Assembly (NCBI RefSeq): GCF_000234665.1
Contig: NC_018310.1
Location: forward strand, 310,001-374,000
Direction of reading: 5' to 3'
DNA: 64,000 nucleotides
Source of the DNA: Leishmania mexicana MHOM/GT/2001/U1103
Lineage: Eukaryota; Euglenozoa; Kinetoplastea; Trypanosomatida; Trypanosomatidae
A program made the position numbers and the translations under genes. Shown here in pieces: positions 1-12,100 of the stretch (positions are counted from its first letter, which is position 1; each line of letters starts with the position of its first letter). The notes beneath the pieces are model-generated. The model saw only the letters and a list, made by a program, of their open reading frames with translations, had not been told where the DNA came from and made no database searches.

Positions 1-1
1 C

Positions 2-1204
2 GAGTTGCGCGAGCGGCTACAGCGCGAAGCGCAGCTGACGATCGGCGCCCCGTCGGGCACGTGGGATGGCGCAGCTAGTAAGCCGACCGTGCAGGGGGCC
101 GCGGTATCGTCGTCCTCGTTGGCGTTGGGGCTGACGGCGATGAACCCAAGCGCGAAGCCGCTCAGCTCATCCTCCGCGACGTCCTCACTGTTGCCGGCCG
201 CTGCGGCACTCGAAGAAAATCTACCAGCGCCACCGCCGTCCGTGCAACAGTATGGTGGTCTGCAGCAGCTCATCGCCACCCACCTCGGCGTACTCGAGTT
301 GACGCAGTGGCCGGTGCAGGAGGTGTTGCAGCATCTCGCAGCTCTCTATGGCGTCCCGCTCTCCCTCCTGCACGAGTGGATGGCGGAGCAGCAGCGGCGC
401 TACTCGCGCTCGTACAGCTACGAGGAACGCTTTCTTGCGGTCGATTGCACCATTCCCGGACGCCCGGTCACGGCCAACACGGTGCTGCGACTCACGCTAC
501 ACCGCTGCCGTCGACCACCACTGGCACTGCTTCAAAGCGCGCCGAGGACTGCAGGTAACGAGCGAATGGGCCACGTCAACGGCCTCCAGCCGCCGCCGCC
601 TTCTGGAGAGGACGGGGGCCTGTACTACATTCGTGTGCGGTCGGCAGTGCAGGCGGTGACGTCCACGGCGGTCCCGCTGAGCTTGACGGCAGCAGCACCG
701 TTCTCGGCGGCGGCCGCGCCCCTGAGCACCATTTCGGCGTCGTCCGGCAAAGGTGCTAACTCGATGACGATGCGCTCGCTCTCCGCGATGGCCTCGGATG
801 CCTCGACGCTGCAGCCCTCATCGTGTACCAAGGCTCTCAACTTCCTCGGCCAGACCTTGGTTGTGAACTTGCTCTCCGCCGCTGCTACCACCTCCGGCCG
901 CTCAAGGGATCACCGAAGCCGCACCGCGACCCGAGGAACGCTTATGCACCGCAGGAATGGCAGCGTCGGCACTGACGCCGGCGCGGAGACCGACGACTCT
1001 GTACTGACGGTGGAACTAATGCAGGCGGGCAGCACAGGCCCTCTGGCGCGCGGCAAGCTGAGCCTGCGCAAGCTCGGCTTCAACGCGTACAACACAAACA
1101 ACGGCGGCGGCGGCGGTCGGATGCGCGCGCAGAATGTGCAGATCGCGCTGAGGCGCAAAGGTTACCGAAGCGCGATGCTGTTGGCGACGCTGGAGATAAT
1201 GTGA
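2..1204 (+). CDS. Hypothetical protein, 3' part only
   Basis: The frame is already open at the left edge (first full codon at base 2) and stops with TGA at 1202-1204, so about 400 C-terminal residues are present and the true start lies outside the window. I do not recognise the protein. Low-complexity Ser/Ala stretches alternate with two ordered-looking blocks. One is a helical block around residues 80-175, running from a YGGLQQLIATHLGVLEL segment into a Cys/Arg-rich stretch. The other is the last 65 residues, with alternating hydrophobic strands (SVLTVELMQ, GKLSLRKLGFN, VQIALRRKGYRSAMLLATLEI) broken by a Gly run; these could be the edge strands of a C2-like beta sandwich, but that is a guess. 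It is the most upstream gene of the plus-strand cluster. That it is coding is likely from the long open frame; its function is unknown. Confidence 0.8.
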   Translation, partial: ELRERLQREAQLTIGAPSGTWDGAASKPTVQGAAVSSSSLALGLTAMNPSAKPLSSSSATSSLLPAAAALEENLPAPPPSVQQYGGLQQLIATHLGVLELTQWPVQEVLQHLAALYGVPLSLLHEWMAEQQRRYSRSYSYEERFLAVDCTIPGRPVTANTVLRLTLHRCRRPPLALLQSAPRTAGNERMGHVNGLQPPPPSGEDGGLYYIRVRSAVQAVTSTAVPLSLTAAAPFSAAAAPLSTISASSGKGANSMTMRSLSAMASDASTLQPSSCTKALNFLGQTLVVNLLSAAATTSGRSRDHRSRTATRGTLMHRRNGSVGTDAGAETDDSVLTVELMQAGSTGPLARGKLSLRKLGFNAYNTNNGGGGGRMRAQNVQIALRRKGYRSAMLLATLEIM

Positions 1205-1690
1205 AATGGCGGCGGTAGTGGTGCTGGCGCGTGCCTTCGCCCGCGCGTGTGGATCTCCTTGACGACGATGTCGCACGCATCATACCCTCCTTGCCGCCTT
1301 TCGCGATGTATGCGCCCGTATGCCTGCTTGCGCGCATGATGTACGCTATCCAATGTACAGAGAGGGAGAGGGAGGGGGAGGGGGAGAGTATGGGGCGAGT
1401 CAACACACAAGCGCTGACCTCCTCTACCATCCCCCCCCTCCCCTTACCCCCCCTACCCCCCCTCACACGCACGCGCACCTGCGCCCCCCCTTCGCGTCTC
1501 TGTGTCGCTCCTGTGTGCGGCTGCCGCTTCTGAGCACCGGGCCCCGCCCCTCCTCTCCTTCTTCCTTGCTCTCTCTGCGGACTTGCTCAACTCGGTTGGC
1601 GCCCGGCAGGAGCACAGAAGAGTGGGGAGGGGGACTGCCAGCATCGCTCGGAGCCGAGAAGGGGGGCGAGCGAGCGGTGCGCTAGGCGGG

Positions 1691-1722
1691 TGCCTGGCTG
1701 CCTGGCTGCCTGGCTGCCTGGC
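1691..1722. repeat. Short tandem repeat, 8-bp unit x 4
   Basis: The unit TGCCTGGC occurs four times head to tail in the intergenic DNA and then decays into CTTTCC. It would be expected to vary between strains by slippage. Confidence 0.85.
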
Positions 1723-2871
1723 TTTCCGCCTCGCCCTCCTCTGTGGCGTGAGCGCGGGCACAGGCACGCACGACGCGTGCGGGCGCGCCGCGAGGGTGCG
1801 CTCATGTAACAAATGTCTGGCTTATGCATTGATGGTTCCCTTCTTGCTGGCTTGTCCCACCCTCCCCACCCCCGCCTCCGCGCACACGTCGGCATGCGCT
1901 CGCCCTACGCGAGATGTGCAGCCTCACGCTTCCTTCGCGGGTGCATCGAAGGTTTGCGTCCCGCTTGTGGTCGACGCCGCATCGTGTGCATGCCTGATGC
2001 GTTAGGCCATTGTCCCCCTCCCCTCCCCTTGTCGTCATTCGACCCGATGTGGCGACCTCTGGAGGTCCATCCTCTCCTCGTCCTTGTCTGTCTCGGAAAA
2101 CGCTCGCTCTTGCAACTCGCTCGGCAGCCAAGCTGAAGGGGCAGCTCCGCCACGATATTTCGTGCATGACAAGACAGAGGAGGGGGGAGGACGGTGAAGT
2201 GGCGGAGCCCCATCGATGGATGCGCTGCGAGGGTTGGTGAGGGTGGGGCGTGGCAGCTGGGATAGGTTGAGCATCCGCGTGCATGTAGTTGCGCAGGGCC
2301 ACCCTCCTACCGTTGCTGCACCATCGCGTCGCTCGCCTTCCAGGCCTCTGGCCACCCTTTTCTCTTTTCCAAGTTGATGGCGCACGCACATGCGCGCACC
2401 TCCCCCCACTTATCCCCCGCTCTTCTTCACTCTCCGTCTACTTGCATGGTGGCAGTCCAAAGCCAGGCGACCACCGCCCCCGAGAAAAGCGGCTGGCACC
2501 ATCAACGCCACCACCACCACCAGCACCACCACCACCAGCACGGCCATCAGCGCGCGTTGTCTGTCTCCGTCTCTGTCGTCCTCCTCGCCTGCTGCTCTCG
2601 CACACTCTCGCCTGGCCTCCACATTCTCCGTCAATCATCCTATCACGAGCACCTACCGGGTGCGACTAAATTAACACAGCGGTGCGGAGACAACAAGCGC
2701 CGGCGAATTTTTAGAAGGTCGGCGGAGAGGTGCTGCGCTGCGTGAGGGGCGAGAGAAGGAGAGCTGGGGGTGGGGTGGAGTGGACTTGTCGACGTCTGAA
2801 AGCTAAACAGGCGCGCACACACAGACACCTTCATCTTGTCTGTCGTGCTGCAGGGGCGGGCAGCGGCTCAG

Positions 2872-3043
2872 CGTGACGGCGGGTCTTTGGCGCTGTCTGC
2901 GGGTCGACTGCTTCTCCTCACCGCTGCTGTCTGCCCTCGTGCGTGCGACACACTTTGCGCACCCGTCCACCACTCCCGCCCCTCCTCTTCCCGTTGTGTT
3001 TCTGGTGGGTCTTCGCTCCTGATCGACCGCTGTGTGCCTCGAG
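2872..3043 (+). promoter_or_regulatory. Predicted spliced-leader acceptor for the 3104 gene
   Basis: No AG occurs from 2872 to 3041. A pyrimidine-rich tract at about 2975-3000 (CCTCCTCTTCCCG and neighbours) is followed by the first AG at 3042-3043, which would leave a 5' UTR of about 60 bases. A second AG at 3057-3058 is an alternative. This is inferred from the usual trypanosomatid arrangement of tract then first AG. Confidence 0.5.
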
Positions 3044-3103
3044 GCGTTGGCTTCGTAGCGGACTCGAAGCACACACGAGTAAGGATAAGGCCGCGGCGGC
3101 GTG

Positions 3104-6100
3104 ATGCAGCGACGTGGTTGGCGCCGCGCCCATGACGCTCCAGGGTCGCCGCCAGTGACCTGGTTCTCTAACACGAACTGCACTTTCTCCTACGCTTCAT
3201 CGGCGGCGCAGGGCGTGCTAGTCGATGGCACTGCTGCAGCCTCGCTAGTGGAGAAGCAGAGGCTGGCGGACGCAGCGGCGCGAGCGAGATGCTACTCACT
3301 TTGCCGATGCGGAAGCGCTGCCGCGCCGCTACGGCGATCGAACTTTCCACTGCCGATTCGGTGCCTGCAGTCCTCCACACTTGCCAGTGCCCCGTTTATT
3401 GTCACGCGGAAGTGCCAGCTGCACACTGCGTCGTCGCCACCGCCATCTGCTGAGCCTGCGCCGCAGGGCGACAGCGGCCATGACGGCCGTTTTTCTGGGC
3501 CAACCTCATCCGCCGCAGCGGCTGCAACGGACTCGACACGGAGGCAAATGGTTCACCGCAGACGACAGGCAAAGCGTGCGGCAGCGAGCGGCGAGAGTGC
3601 CGCAACCAGCGCCGAACAGCGAGTGAATGAGGAGGCGGATCGACGCGGTCGTGAAGTGCGTGACGCCAGCAGTGGTCACCACCGGCACACACAACAGCCC
3701 CTGTCGGCCGCCGCCGCCTCACAGAAGGCGCCCACGCCAGCGCGGCAAGACGACTGCATCCCGGGCCACGGGTCAGCACTTCTGCAAGCGGCCCGACTTC
3801 CTGCTCCGCCGACGTGGTGCAACGCCACGCCGGAGTCCATCTGCAGCTACCTTCTTACCCTTCGCCGCGTGGTCAGCTGCAACCGCGCCGGGACGCACCT
3901 CTCGAGCATGACGCGCCGATCTGCGCTGGTGTTCATGCATCAAATCCTGCCGACACTCATGACGATGCCGCCGGTGCCGGGGGCAGATGTGCTGACGGGG
4001 GCAACGGTACCAACACCCGCGGACGACGCCGCAGTGGCGCGGCATGATGTACAATTGGGGGCCAGCAATGACCGTGCCGACGCCGCGCACGCGAGCCGCC
4101 ACGTCGAGCCCCTCGCTCATCCTTCGTCTCCGCCTCAGCCGCTGCCGCGCGCGCCTAATCCGAACACGCTTGCGTCACTTCCTGCCAGTGCCGGTGCGTC
4201 CCGGCAGCCGAAGGGGTGGGGCAAGGGGACCGTTCCGTGGACAGAGCCGCTCGCGGAGGCCATGCTGCTAATGTGCAACAAGCTTGACTGCGAGGTGCGT
4301 CAGATGTGGATTGCGCGAGCCGCGCTCCTCTACCTTGTGTTCGAAGAGGGGAAGGGCTGTGCCGCCCCCCTGGAGCCGCAGCCCGCCGCGTGGAGCGCCC
4401 CTCCGAGCAGCCTGACGCGCACGCCAAGGAGTACTCTGAACGACAAGGCGCAGCTGGCGCTCGCGCTGATGAGGACCCTGGAGGCGCATCGTCGTCAGAG
4501 TCGCCTGACGCGTGAGGTGCTGCACCCGGTGACCATGCGGTTTGCACGGCAGTTGCGCGAAAAAGCCAATGGCGCGGCGTCCTCCGACGGGCTCGCTAAC
4601 CGCAGTGAAGCCGCGGTGGGGGCGCCCTCGGAGCTGGGGAGCCGTGATACACGTGCTGCTGACGTGGGTGGCGACGACAAGGTGGCCACGCATGCATCAT
4701 CCGCGCCGCGCGCCGTTGCCGCGCCCTTGCCCCGGCGCGAGGGCTCCCTCGGGAATCTTGAGCGCTACCTCGCCGATGGGCTGTTGCCACTGCTCTACGG
4801 CGAGTTCGTTCACTACTGCCGCAGCGTTGAGCAGTGGCATGATGACTGTAACTACCGTGCAGCGGCAGCCGCACCAGCCGCTTCACCACAGCATCCGCTT
4901 GCTCCCAGTCCAAGCGCACAGGACGGCCGCACGTGCTTGCCGTGCATATCGCGCGCGGACATCGAAACGTTTTCGCTGCTCGCTGCGGTGCTGCACCGGG
5001 CGCTCGGCCTGCGCGGTGTTGTTCGCTGCGGCGACGAGGTTCACTTTCGCTTGAGCGGGCACAGCGCCAATTCGGACGCGTTCGAGGCGCCGAGGTCTCG
5101 CGGGATCGCCGGCGACTCAAGCGGCGACGTGGAAGTCTCTGCCGAGCATCTCGAGTGCGGGGGAGAGCGGTTGCGTGGGTCCGTGGCGGATGCTGCTCCT
5201 GCTCCTGCTGGCGCACCGCTGCCTCAGAGGGGACCGCGGTGCCAGCCAGCGGTGTCGCTGCGGGCGTTTCGTCTCACGATTGAGGCCATTACCGCACGAC
5301 TGGACGCGGATGGCGGGCCACACACAGGAGCGCAGGAGTTAGTCTCTCGGAACTCGATGCAGCAGGTGTGCGCGGGCTCCGGTATGCGAACCTCTTCCCC
5401 GCCGCCGTTTGTGCCGCCGCTGCACGCCCGAGGCGCGCGCGGCGGCGGCGGCGGTCAATCTCCGTCGTTGTCACCGCCATCGTCCACATCGCGGTTTGGC
5501 GGGGCAGCAGCGTCCTCTTCCGCGCGATCACCGCGTGTGCTGTCGGCAACGGCGCCATCGTCGGAGGCCGCACGAGAGGGACGCTGCCATGGTGGCAGGA
5601 GCCACGACCCCACGACAACAGGCAGTGGATCACCGCGCACGACGACGACGCCGTGGGCCGGATTTGGGAACTTTAGCATCGGGATCTTCTTGCCGATCCT
5701 CAGCCTATGCACCCACGACCGCTCTTTCAGCAGTTTCGTGACGACTGCAGCAGACGGGGGCAGCGCCCATGCTGCGACGACGTCGGCTACTGGCAGCACG
5801 AGTCTCGCAAGTCCGACGACAGCGGCGGAGCCCAGCGCCTCGTACGAGGAGGACGTGTCGGCGCTCGCCGCCGCCATCTCGAGGCTTCTTCTCCTTGGTG
5901 TATACTGGGCACCGCTCTGCCGGACGTACCAGCTGCCCACGGTGCTGGCCTCCTTCGCTCGCGCGACGACAGCGGAGGTGACGCATGCCGCTGCAGAGAA
6001 GAGCGCGCCAGCAGCAGCAGCAGCGTCCAGCCCGCACGCCGCCTCGTCACATCTCGCCGCGAGGGTACTTGAGCTAGTCCGTGACGCGCTTCTGCCCCCA

Positions 6101-9100
6101 AGTGACGACTTTGCCGGACCATCGTCGCCGTTCGTGCAGCAGCTGAGCCGCCTGGTCTACTCGAGCGGGCGCTACATTGAGTGGTTGAACTTCGGCACGT
6201 TTACGCACATCGCCGCCACTCTCGACCGAGTGCTATCCCAGTGGCCGATGCATCATGCTGATGTGGCAGCGGCTGCCCCGGCGCGCTTCCTCAGCGGTAG
6301 CGCTGATGTAGGATGTGGTTGCACAAGCGACGACAGCGGGGGCTGCGATGGCGGTGAGTTGTCTTCATCGGGCGCCCCAGGCTCTGTTCGGCATCACGGC
6401 GTGGCCGCGCGAGGTGCCGACACGACGACAGCGGCTGATGAGGCTGGCACTGTTGTGGTACCACATGCGACGGGATCGTGCGTCGTCTTCCGTGCGCCGG
6501 TCGCGGCCGGGACGGCTACCTTGCACGTTTTCGCCGAAATCGCGGACGAGTTCTGGTCTCGGGAGAGCGGGCGCATCATGTGGCAGGCGATCTCCAGACA
6601 AGCGAGACAGCGTCTGACTGTCATGGCGAGCACGGTGCCCATGCACGCAGACTCGACGAAATTCTTAAGGTTTAGTATGCACACCTGCACCTACACACGG
6701 CTTCGAATAGCCGTGCCGAACGTCAACGACGATGGTGCGTTGACGACGGCGGCGGCGGCGAGCAGTGTCCGAGAAATCCTGACGGCTCCCTTTTACGTAC
6801 TGCGGCTAATGGGGGTGCGCAGCGCGGCTGCCGAGGGTATGGGCACGCCTGATGAGGTGCTGAGGGTGTACCGCACGAGCGAGCGTGTGGAGTCCTACAT
6901 GGCGGTGCTGAACGCCATCGGCAGCACCACGGCAGCGCGTCCGGTTATCTGCGCGTACCTGAGAAGTGACTTCATGTGGCGCACCATCCCGAACGACGCC
7001 TTTGTGCCGCTGGTCACGGCTTTGGCGGAGCTGGAGTTGGCGAGTATGACGATGCCGGAGCTCATGCTGGTCAGCGGCAGCCTGGAGTACAGCACTGACC
7101 CGAAACATGGTCCGACCGCCAGCTGGAGCCTGCCGGGGCGGTGGACTGGATGCTTCTCGTCGCAAGCGATGGCAAGCTTGAGCGCGCGCGTCGAACCCCA
7201 TGAGCTGCGACTCCTGACCGCAGATGATGAGGATGCTTACACCTTCTGCATGGAAACCGACGCTCGCGAGCTGCAAGAGATGGCTGGCGCGGACACTCGT
7301 CACGGCGATGGCAAGCTCCCTCTTCTCCAGTTCACGCTGCGCCGGATCAGCAGAGATGGTCGTGTGCTGGATCCGCCGCCGTCGGCGACAACGACGTCCA
7401 GTGCCGTGCGCAGGCGCACGGGTGAGCGAGGCGGTGCCACGCCGTCGTCTACCGTCCGTCACGTTCCCCGCCAAGGCGCTGGCGGGGCTCGAACACCGAC
7501 ACGCTTCGTCGGCGCACCGACGTGCTACAGCCTGGAATCGGTGGCGAAGTTGCTGTGGGAGCACCCCTATTCAAAGTCGTCCAATGGGTGCACCCGAATG
7601 CCGCTGACAGCCTTTCCGCCGCTACTCCGATCTATGACGCTACTGGCGGAAGCGGAACGCCGCGTTGATGACGCCTCACTGCATGACGCCGTCGACCTCC
7701 GCCGCGATGGCGGCTCGCCTGTCAGCCGCAAGTGGCACGCAGGCTCAGAACCCCTGAACCTTTGCAGCGTAGAGCTGATCTTGCGCATCGCCTGGCGGTT
7801 ACTCTTCGGCTCTGCCTTTGAGGACTCAGCAGTTGCAGCGCCAACGGAGGCGGTGTCGCTGGAGGCCCTCGTGACATTGTACCTGAGCCTCACCAGCGTC
7901 GTGAGTCAATGGGCCGTTTCGTCGCACACGCGCGCCCTCGGCGCGCATCCTGCGTCGCGTGAGCCGGCCGAGACATCTCCCGTCGCAGGCGAGGGCGCGC
8001 GCAAGATCGGGGGCGCCGCTAAGGCGTTGGCGCCGCCGTCCATCTTACTGGCGTTGGATTGTTGTTTGGCGCACTGCGAAGCCGCGCTGCGACCGCGGCT
8101 GAGGGCGATGGCGCTTCACACGGCCGGCAGCGGCGCGGCTGACGCTGCACACACGAAGCCGGAGCGCGTAGCGACAGACCTGCGGGTATTGCTGCAGCTG
8201 GCGGTGCTGACGGAGAGACTGTTGTCATTCCCGGCAAATATAGCCGCACCGGCGACGGCGGCAGCGGGTATGCCCGTCCACGAGCTGATCCACCGACAGC
8301 TGTTTCGTGAGCTGGGGGCAAGTCTGCGCGAGGCACCGCTGCAGCGGATCGCTGGAGAAGTATCGCGGCTGCCGTGGTGGGTAACGCGGCGCGCGCATGC
8401 CGAAGTAAGGGGGGACGGCACGTCGCCGCTGTCGCCCCTGACCTCGTGGGTCGAGCCGCTATTGTTGCAGGAGATCGGCGCAAAACGGGTGCCGGTGGCC
8501 GAGCGCGCCACTACCGCCGCCGCCGCGCCATCGGTGGCGTCGTGCTCGAGTTCGGGTCACCACAGCTTCGAGCTCTTTGAGTGGGCATTGCTGCCGTTCT
8601 ACACGAAGCTGGCAGCACGTCCGCATGATGTCGACGGCGCCGCCACGACGGCCGACGGAACTGCGGTGGAACCATCGCCGCAACACTCGACAACAACGCC
8701 TATGATGGACAGCTTCCTGTGCATGGAAGATGCGTACCGTGACTGTGCTGCTGGGCTTGCTGCGCACCAGTGGTTGCCGCAGTCATCGCTGCATGGGCTT
8801 TCCACTAGCCTTCCATCTGGCGTCCCCATGGATGACACTAACGTCAACGGCGACGGCAACACGACGGCGTTCCAGGCCAGTGGCCGCTCCGCTGCACCAC
8901 ACACGGCGACGCTCGAGGCTGCACTGCACGCCTTGCCAACCCAATGCGAGTCGTTTCACATCCTCCTGCACGTGGTCCGGCAGCTGTTCCTGTCGCACCC
9001 GATTCTCCTGTCCACCGCACCCGACGCCGCACTTTACTATGAACTACGCACTGCCCGCACGGCGCCCGACCATGAAAAGAGCACCGCGTCGGCCGCTTCA

Positions 9101-12100
9101 AGTGCCTCAGCGCCGGAGCACATTCTGGGGGCGGCAGTGGGACGGCAGGCGTGGGCGACGCTGCCGACGCAGCGAGTGGAGCTGCCGCACGACCTGCGTC
9201 AGCGCTACGTCGACGCCCTCTTCCGTTGCTTCAAGCGACTCGTGCACCACCACAGCTGCACTGCAGAGGAGCTCGTGGAGCTGCTCCACCTTCTGTGGCT
9301 GGCGGACCCTCACGCCTCCCGCGTCGCTTCCTCGGCTCCGTCGTCGTCGTCGAAGGCATCGTCGTCGCAGTGGCCGAGCCTCTTCGCCCGCTGCAGCGGC
9401 TTCGTGAAGGGCTCGCTGGCTGAGCTGGATGCTGCAGCCGAGATGCAGGACACAAATTGCAGCTTGGAGGATGGCAAAGACGTCGGCGCATCGCCGTGGC
9501 TACTCCGGAGTGTGCCGGATGTGCTTCAAACCGTGTACCGCACTGTGCACTACGGCCTCACCAAGAGCATTGTGTTCAAGCCTCGAGGGGTGCACTGGCT
9601 CTCCGTCAACGCCATGGCCCTTCACCCACGATCGATGGTGCTCTTCCTACACTGCCTCAGCATTGTAAGGGGGCTGGAGGAGCAGCGTCAGCAGCGTGCC
9701 GCCATGCCGCGGCTGCCATCGGAGCTGCCGTTGCCGCATCGGCAGCAGCAGCAGCGAGCACAGCACTCGCTGAGCAGACTGCACAAGAACACACTCGAGC
9801 TCTTTCAACCCTTCGTTGTGTGTGCGTCAATCACCGGAGAGGCGATATCGGGGGTGGCGAAGATGCGCTACATGCCGCTGATGCTGAGCTCGTTGAGCGA
9901 GATGGACCCGCAGTTGGTGCTCGTCCTCATCCAAGCCACCTTTGCAGGGGCCATGTGGTCCGGCGATGCTGGAAAGGATTCACGTGGCCGTGGCGGGGGC
10001 AGCGGCCGGCGTGAGCGACTGAATGCGGGGGGCGCCGGCTTCTATCGTAAGCTGCTTGCTGCCGCACAGACGGGCGTAGGCCCCGTGCGGATGGGCCCGA
10101 GTGGCCATCTGCAGCCCACCCGCACGTTGGTTGATGGGGGCGTGCCGAATGCACAGCGGCTTTCGGAGAGCATTGCGGCAACGATGGCGGCGTTGCTGAT
10201 GGTGGCAAGCCACGTGCAAGCGTCGTCGACGGTGTGGGCCTCGAGCGGAGGAGCAGGAGGGCACGAGGATGCATATTCGGCCATGACCACACGTGCGGCG
10301 CCGCAGCGAGCCCCATCGGCGCACATCGGCAGGGCGCATCGTAACGCGCTCATTTTCCTTCGCAATTCTCTGTATGAGCTGCTCTTGCTGGCGCGCTCGC
10401 GCCGGCCGCTGCAGTGCGCGTCCGCCGTCACGGTCGTCCAGGTAATGCAGCTGGCGGTGGTGCGAGACAGCCAGCGAATGGTGAGGCTGCTGGACTGGCT
10501 CTTCCTGAGCGTGCTCCTGCCACCCTTGCATGTCGTGGAGGGGGCGGTGGTGCCTGCCGCCACGAATGGATCGTCTCACCGTGGGGGCGGGTTCGCCGTA
10601 GCTCCTCTGGAGCTCCTCTCTTCGCCCGCCATCACCACCCCCACCACCCCCACCGCTGCCGCCGCTACTCTCGCTCACGGCGACAGCGGCAGCGCTGGCG
10701 AGCGCAGTGACAAGTACCGCCTCGTCACCTCTGCAGACCTCGTCGGGGGCGTACGCTTCCCAGCGGCGCGCGAGGCCGTGCTGCTGCTTCGCCTGCTGCC
10801 GGTGCCGTATTGGCGCTCCCTGCTACACCGTGATGTCTGTTGGCCCAGGTACCGCGGGTACGCGCTGCAGATGCTCCAAAGGCGTGGGCGGTCGCTCACC
10901 GTGACGAGAGGCGACGCCCAGACGGCTGACACGATGCGACCTCCCACACTGAGCAAGTGGAACCAGCTTCGCGGCACGCTGTCGTCTCTCCTTCTGTCGC
11001 TGGACGCGGAGTCGATTGCGTGTCTCGTGGCGGAGGCGATGGGACCGATGGTGGTGTTGGTGGTGACGACGGAGCTGCTGCGCGCGTTGGCGCGGCAGCG
11101 CGCCTGCTCGGGCGACAGCTCTACCACCGCACGCAAGGATGCGGAGGGCATGACACGTGCCGTATGCGCTGCGATGCGAACTGCGCCGCGCACCGACGAC
11201 TGCCAGCGCGCGCAAGCTGGCGAGTGGGCAGGGGGCATCGCTGCGCCGAGTGACGCAGGCGAAGACACCCCCTCGCCCGCAGCGTTGACGTCCTTTGAGG
11301 TGGTGCGTCGTTATGCCTCTCCTAGGTCCGTGCTGGCCGACGAGGCGGTTCAGCCGTGGCTGGAGGCGGCATGCAATGTCATCGATCAGCTGGCGAGTAC
11401 ACGGCACACAGACTTCGTGGCGATGCTTGAGCGGGAGGCGGAGTGGCAGAGGCGCGTGACGGAGGCTTCTTCGTATCGCGGCGTGGCAGCGGAGGAGGTG
11501 CCCCTTGGCGTCTTCCACCAGACCGCCGTTGAGGCAATGGCGACGGCGAGAGCGGCGACCAAGGGAGGTGCTCGTGAAACCGCTGCGCCCGTACTTGACG
11601 TTGGAGAGGACGGCGTGGCTGAGGTCAGCGACGTCGGCGATAGTGCTGGGGAGCACGATAGGGCTGCGCTTGGCTCTAGCGCCAGTGCACCGACGGCAAG
11701 CGACGACGTGAGCGCTCTTGGAGGCAGCGACGGATGCGCTGCGCCGACGACGGACTTCCCCGCTACCACGGGCACCGCGCCGGTCGACGCGGCAGGCGAA
11801 TGGTCTGATGACTCGGACGTGTCGGCAGAGCGGCCGCTCGTGCTTGACTGGAGGCCAATCGCCGAGTTTGTGCGCGCGGTGCGTGAGGTGGATCCAGGCA
11901 TCTCACAACGGCAGGTGCGACTGGAGTGCTGGATGCGGCAGCCGGAGCTGGCGGCGGACGTGCCAGCGGAGGCGCGGGAGCTGTCAACGGCGCGCATTCG
12001 CCCCTTCTCGCCAGCGACGACACCGGTCGTTCCGTCAGCGTCACTCGTAGAGGCGGCCGTGGCGGGCGGTATGGACGAAGCCCGTGACGTGTTGCACAAC

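Larger units (their letters stand above)
1205..3103. other. Intergenic region with predicted trans-splice acceptor
   Basis: About 1.9 kb without a credible gene. It holds pyrimidine-rich runs (1430-1480), a purine run (1360-1390), four tandem copies of an 8-bp unit TGCCTGGC (1691-1722), and a CAC-rich patch near 2510-2545. Open frames here on both strands are low-complexity and look like by-products of GC-rich DNA. The last 230 bases carry the probable acceptor for the giant gene downstream. Confidence 0.7.

Noticed and set aside
1502..2389. Open frames on both strands in the first intergenic region (167 codons plus, 195 codons minus)
   Set aside because: Low-complexity translations that overlap each other on opposite strands, with no recognisable motif and no acceptor arrangement of their own.
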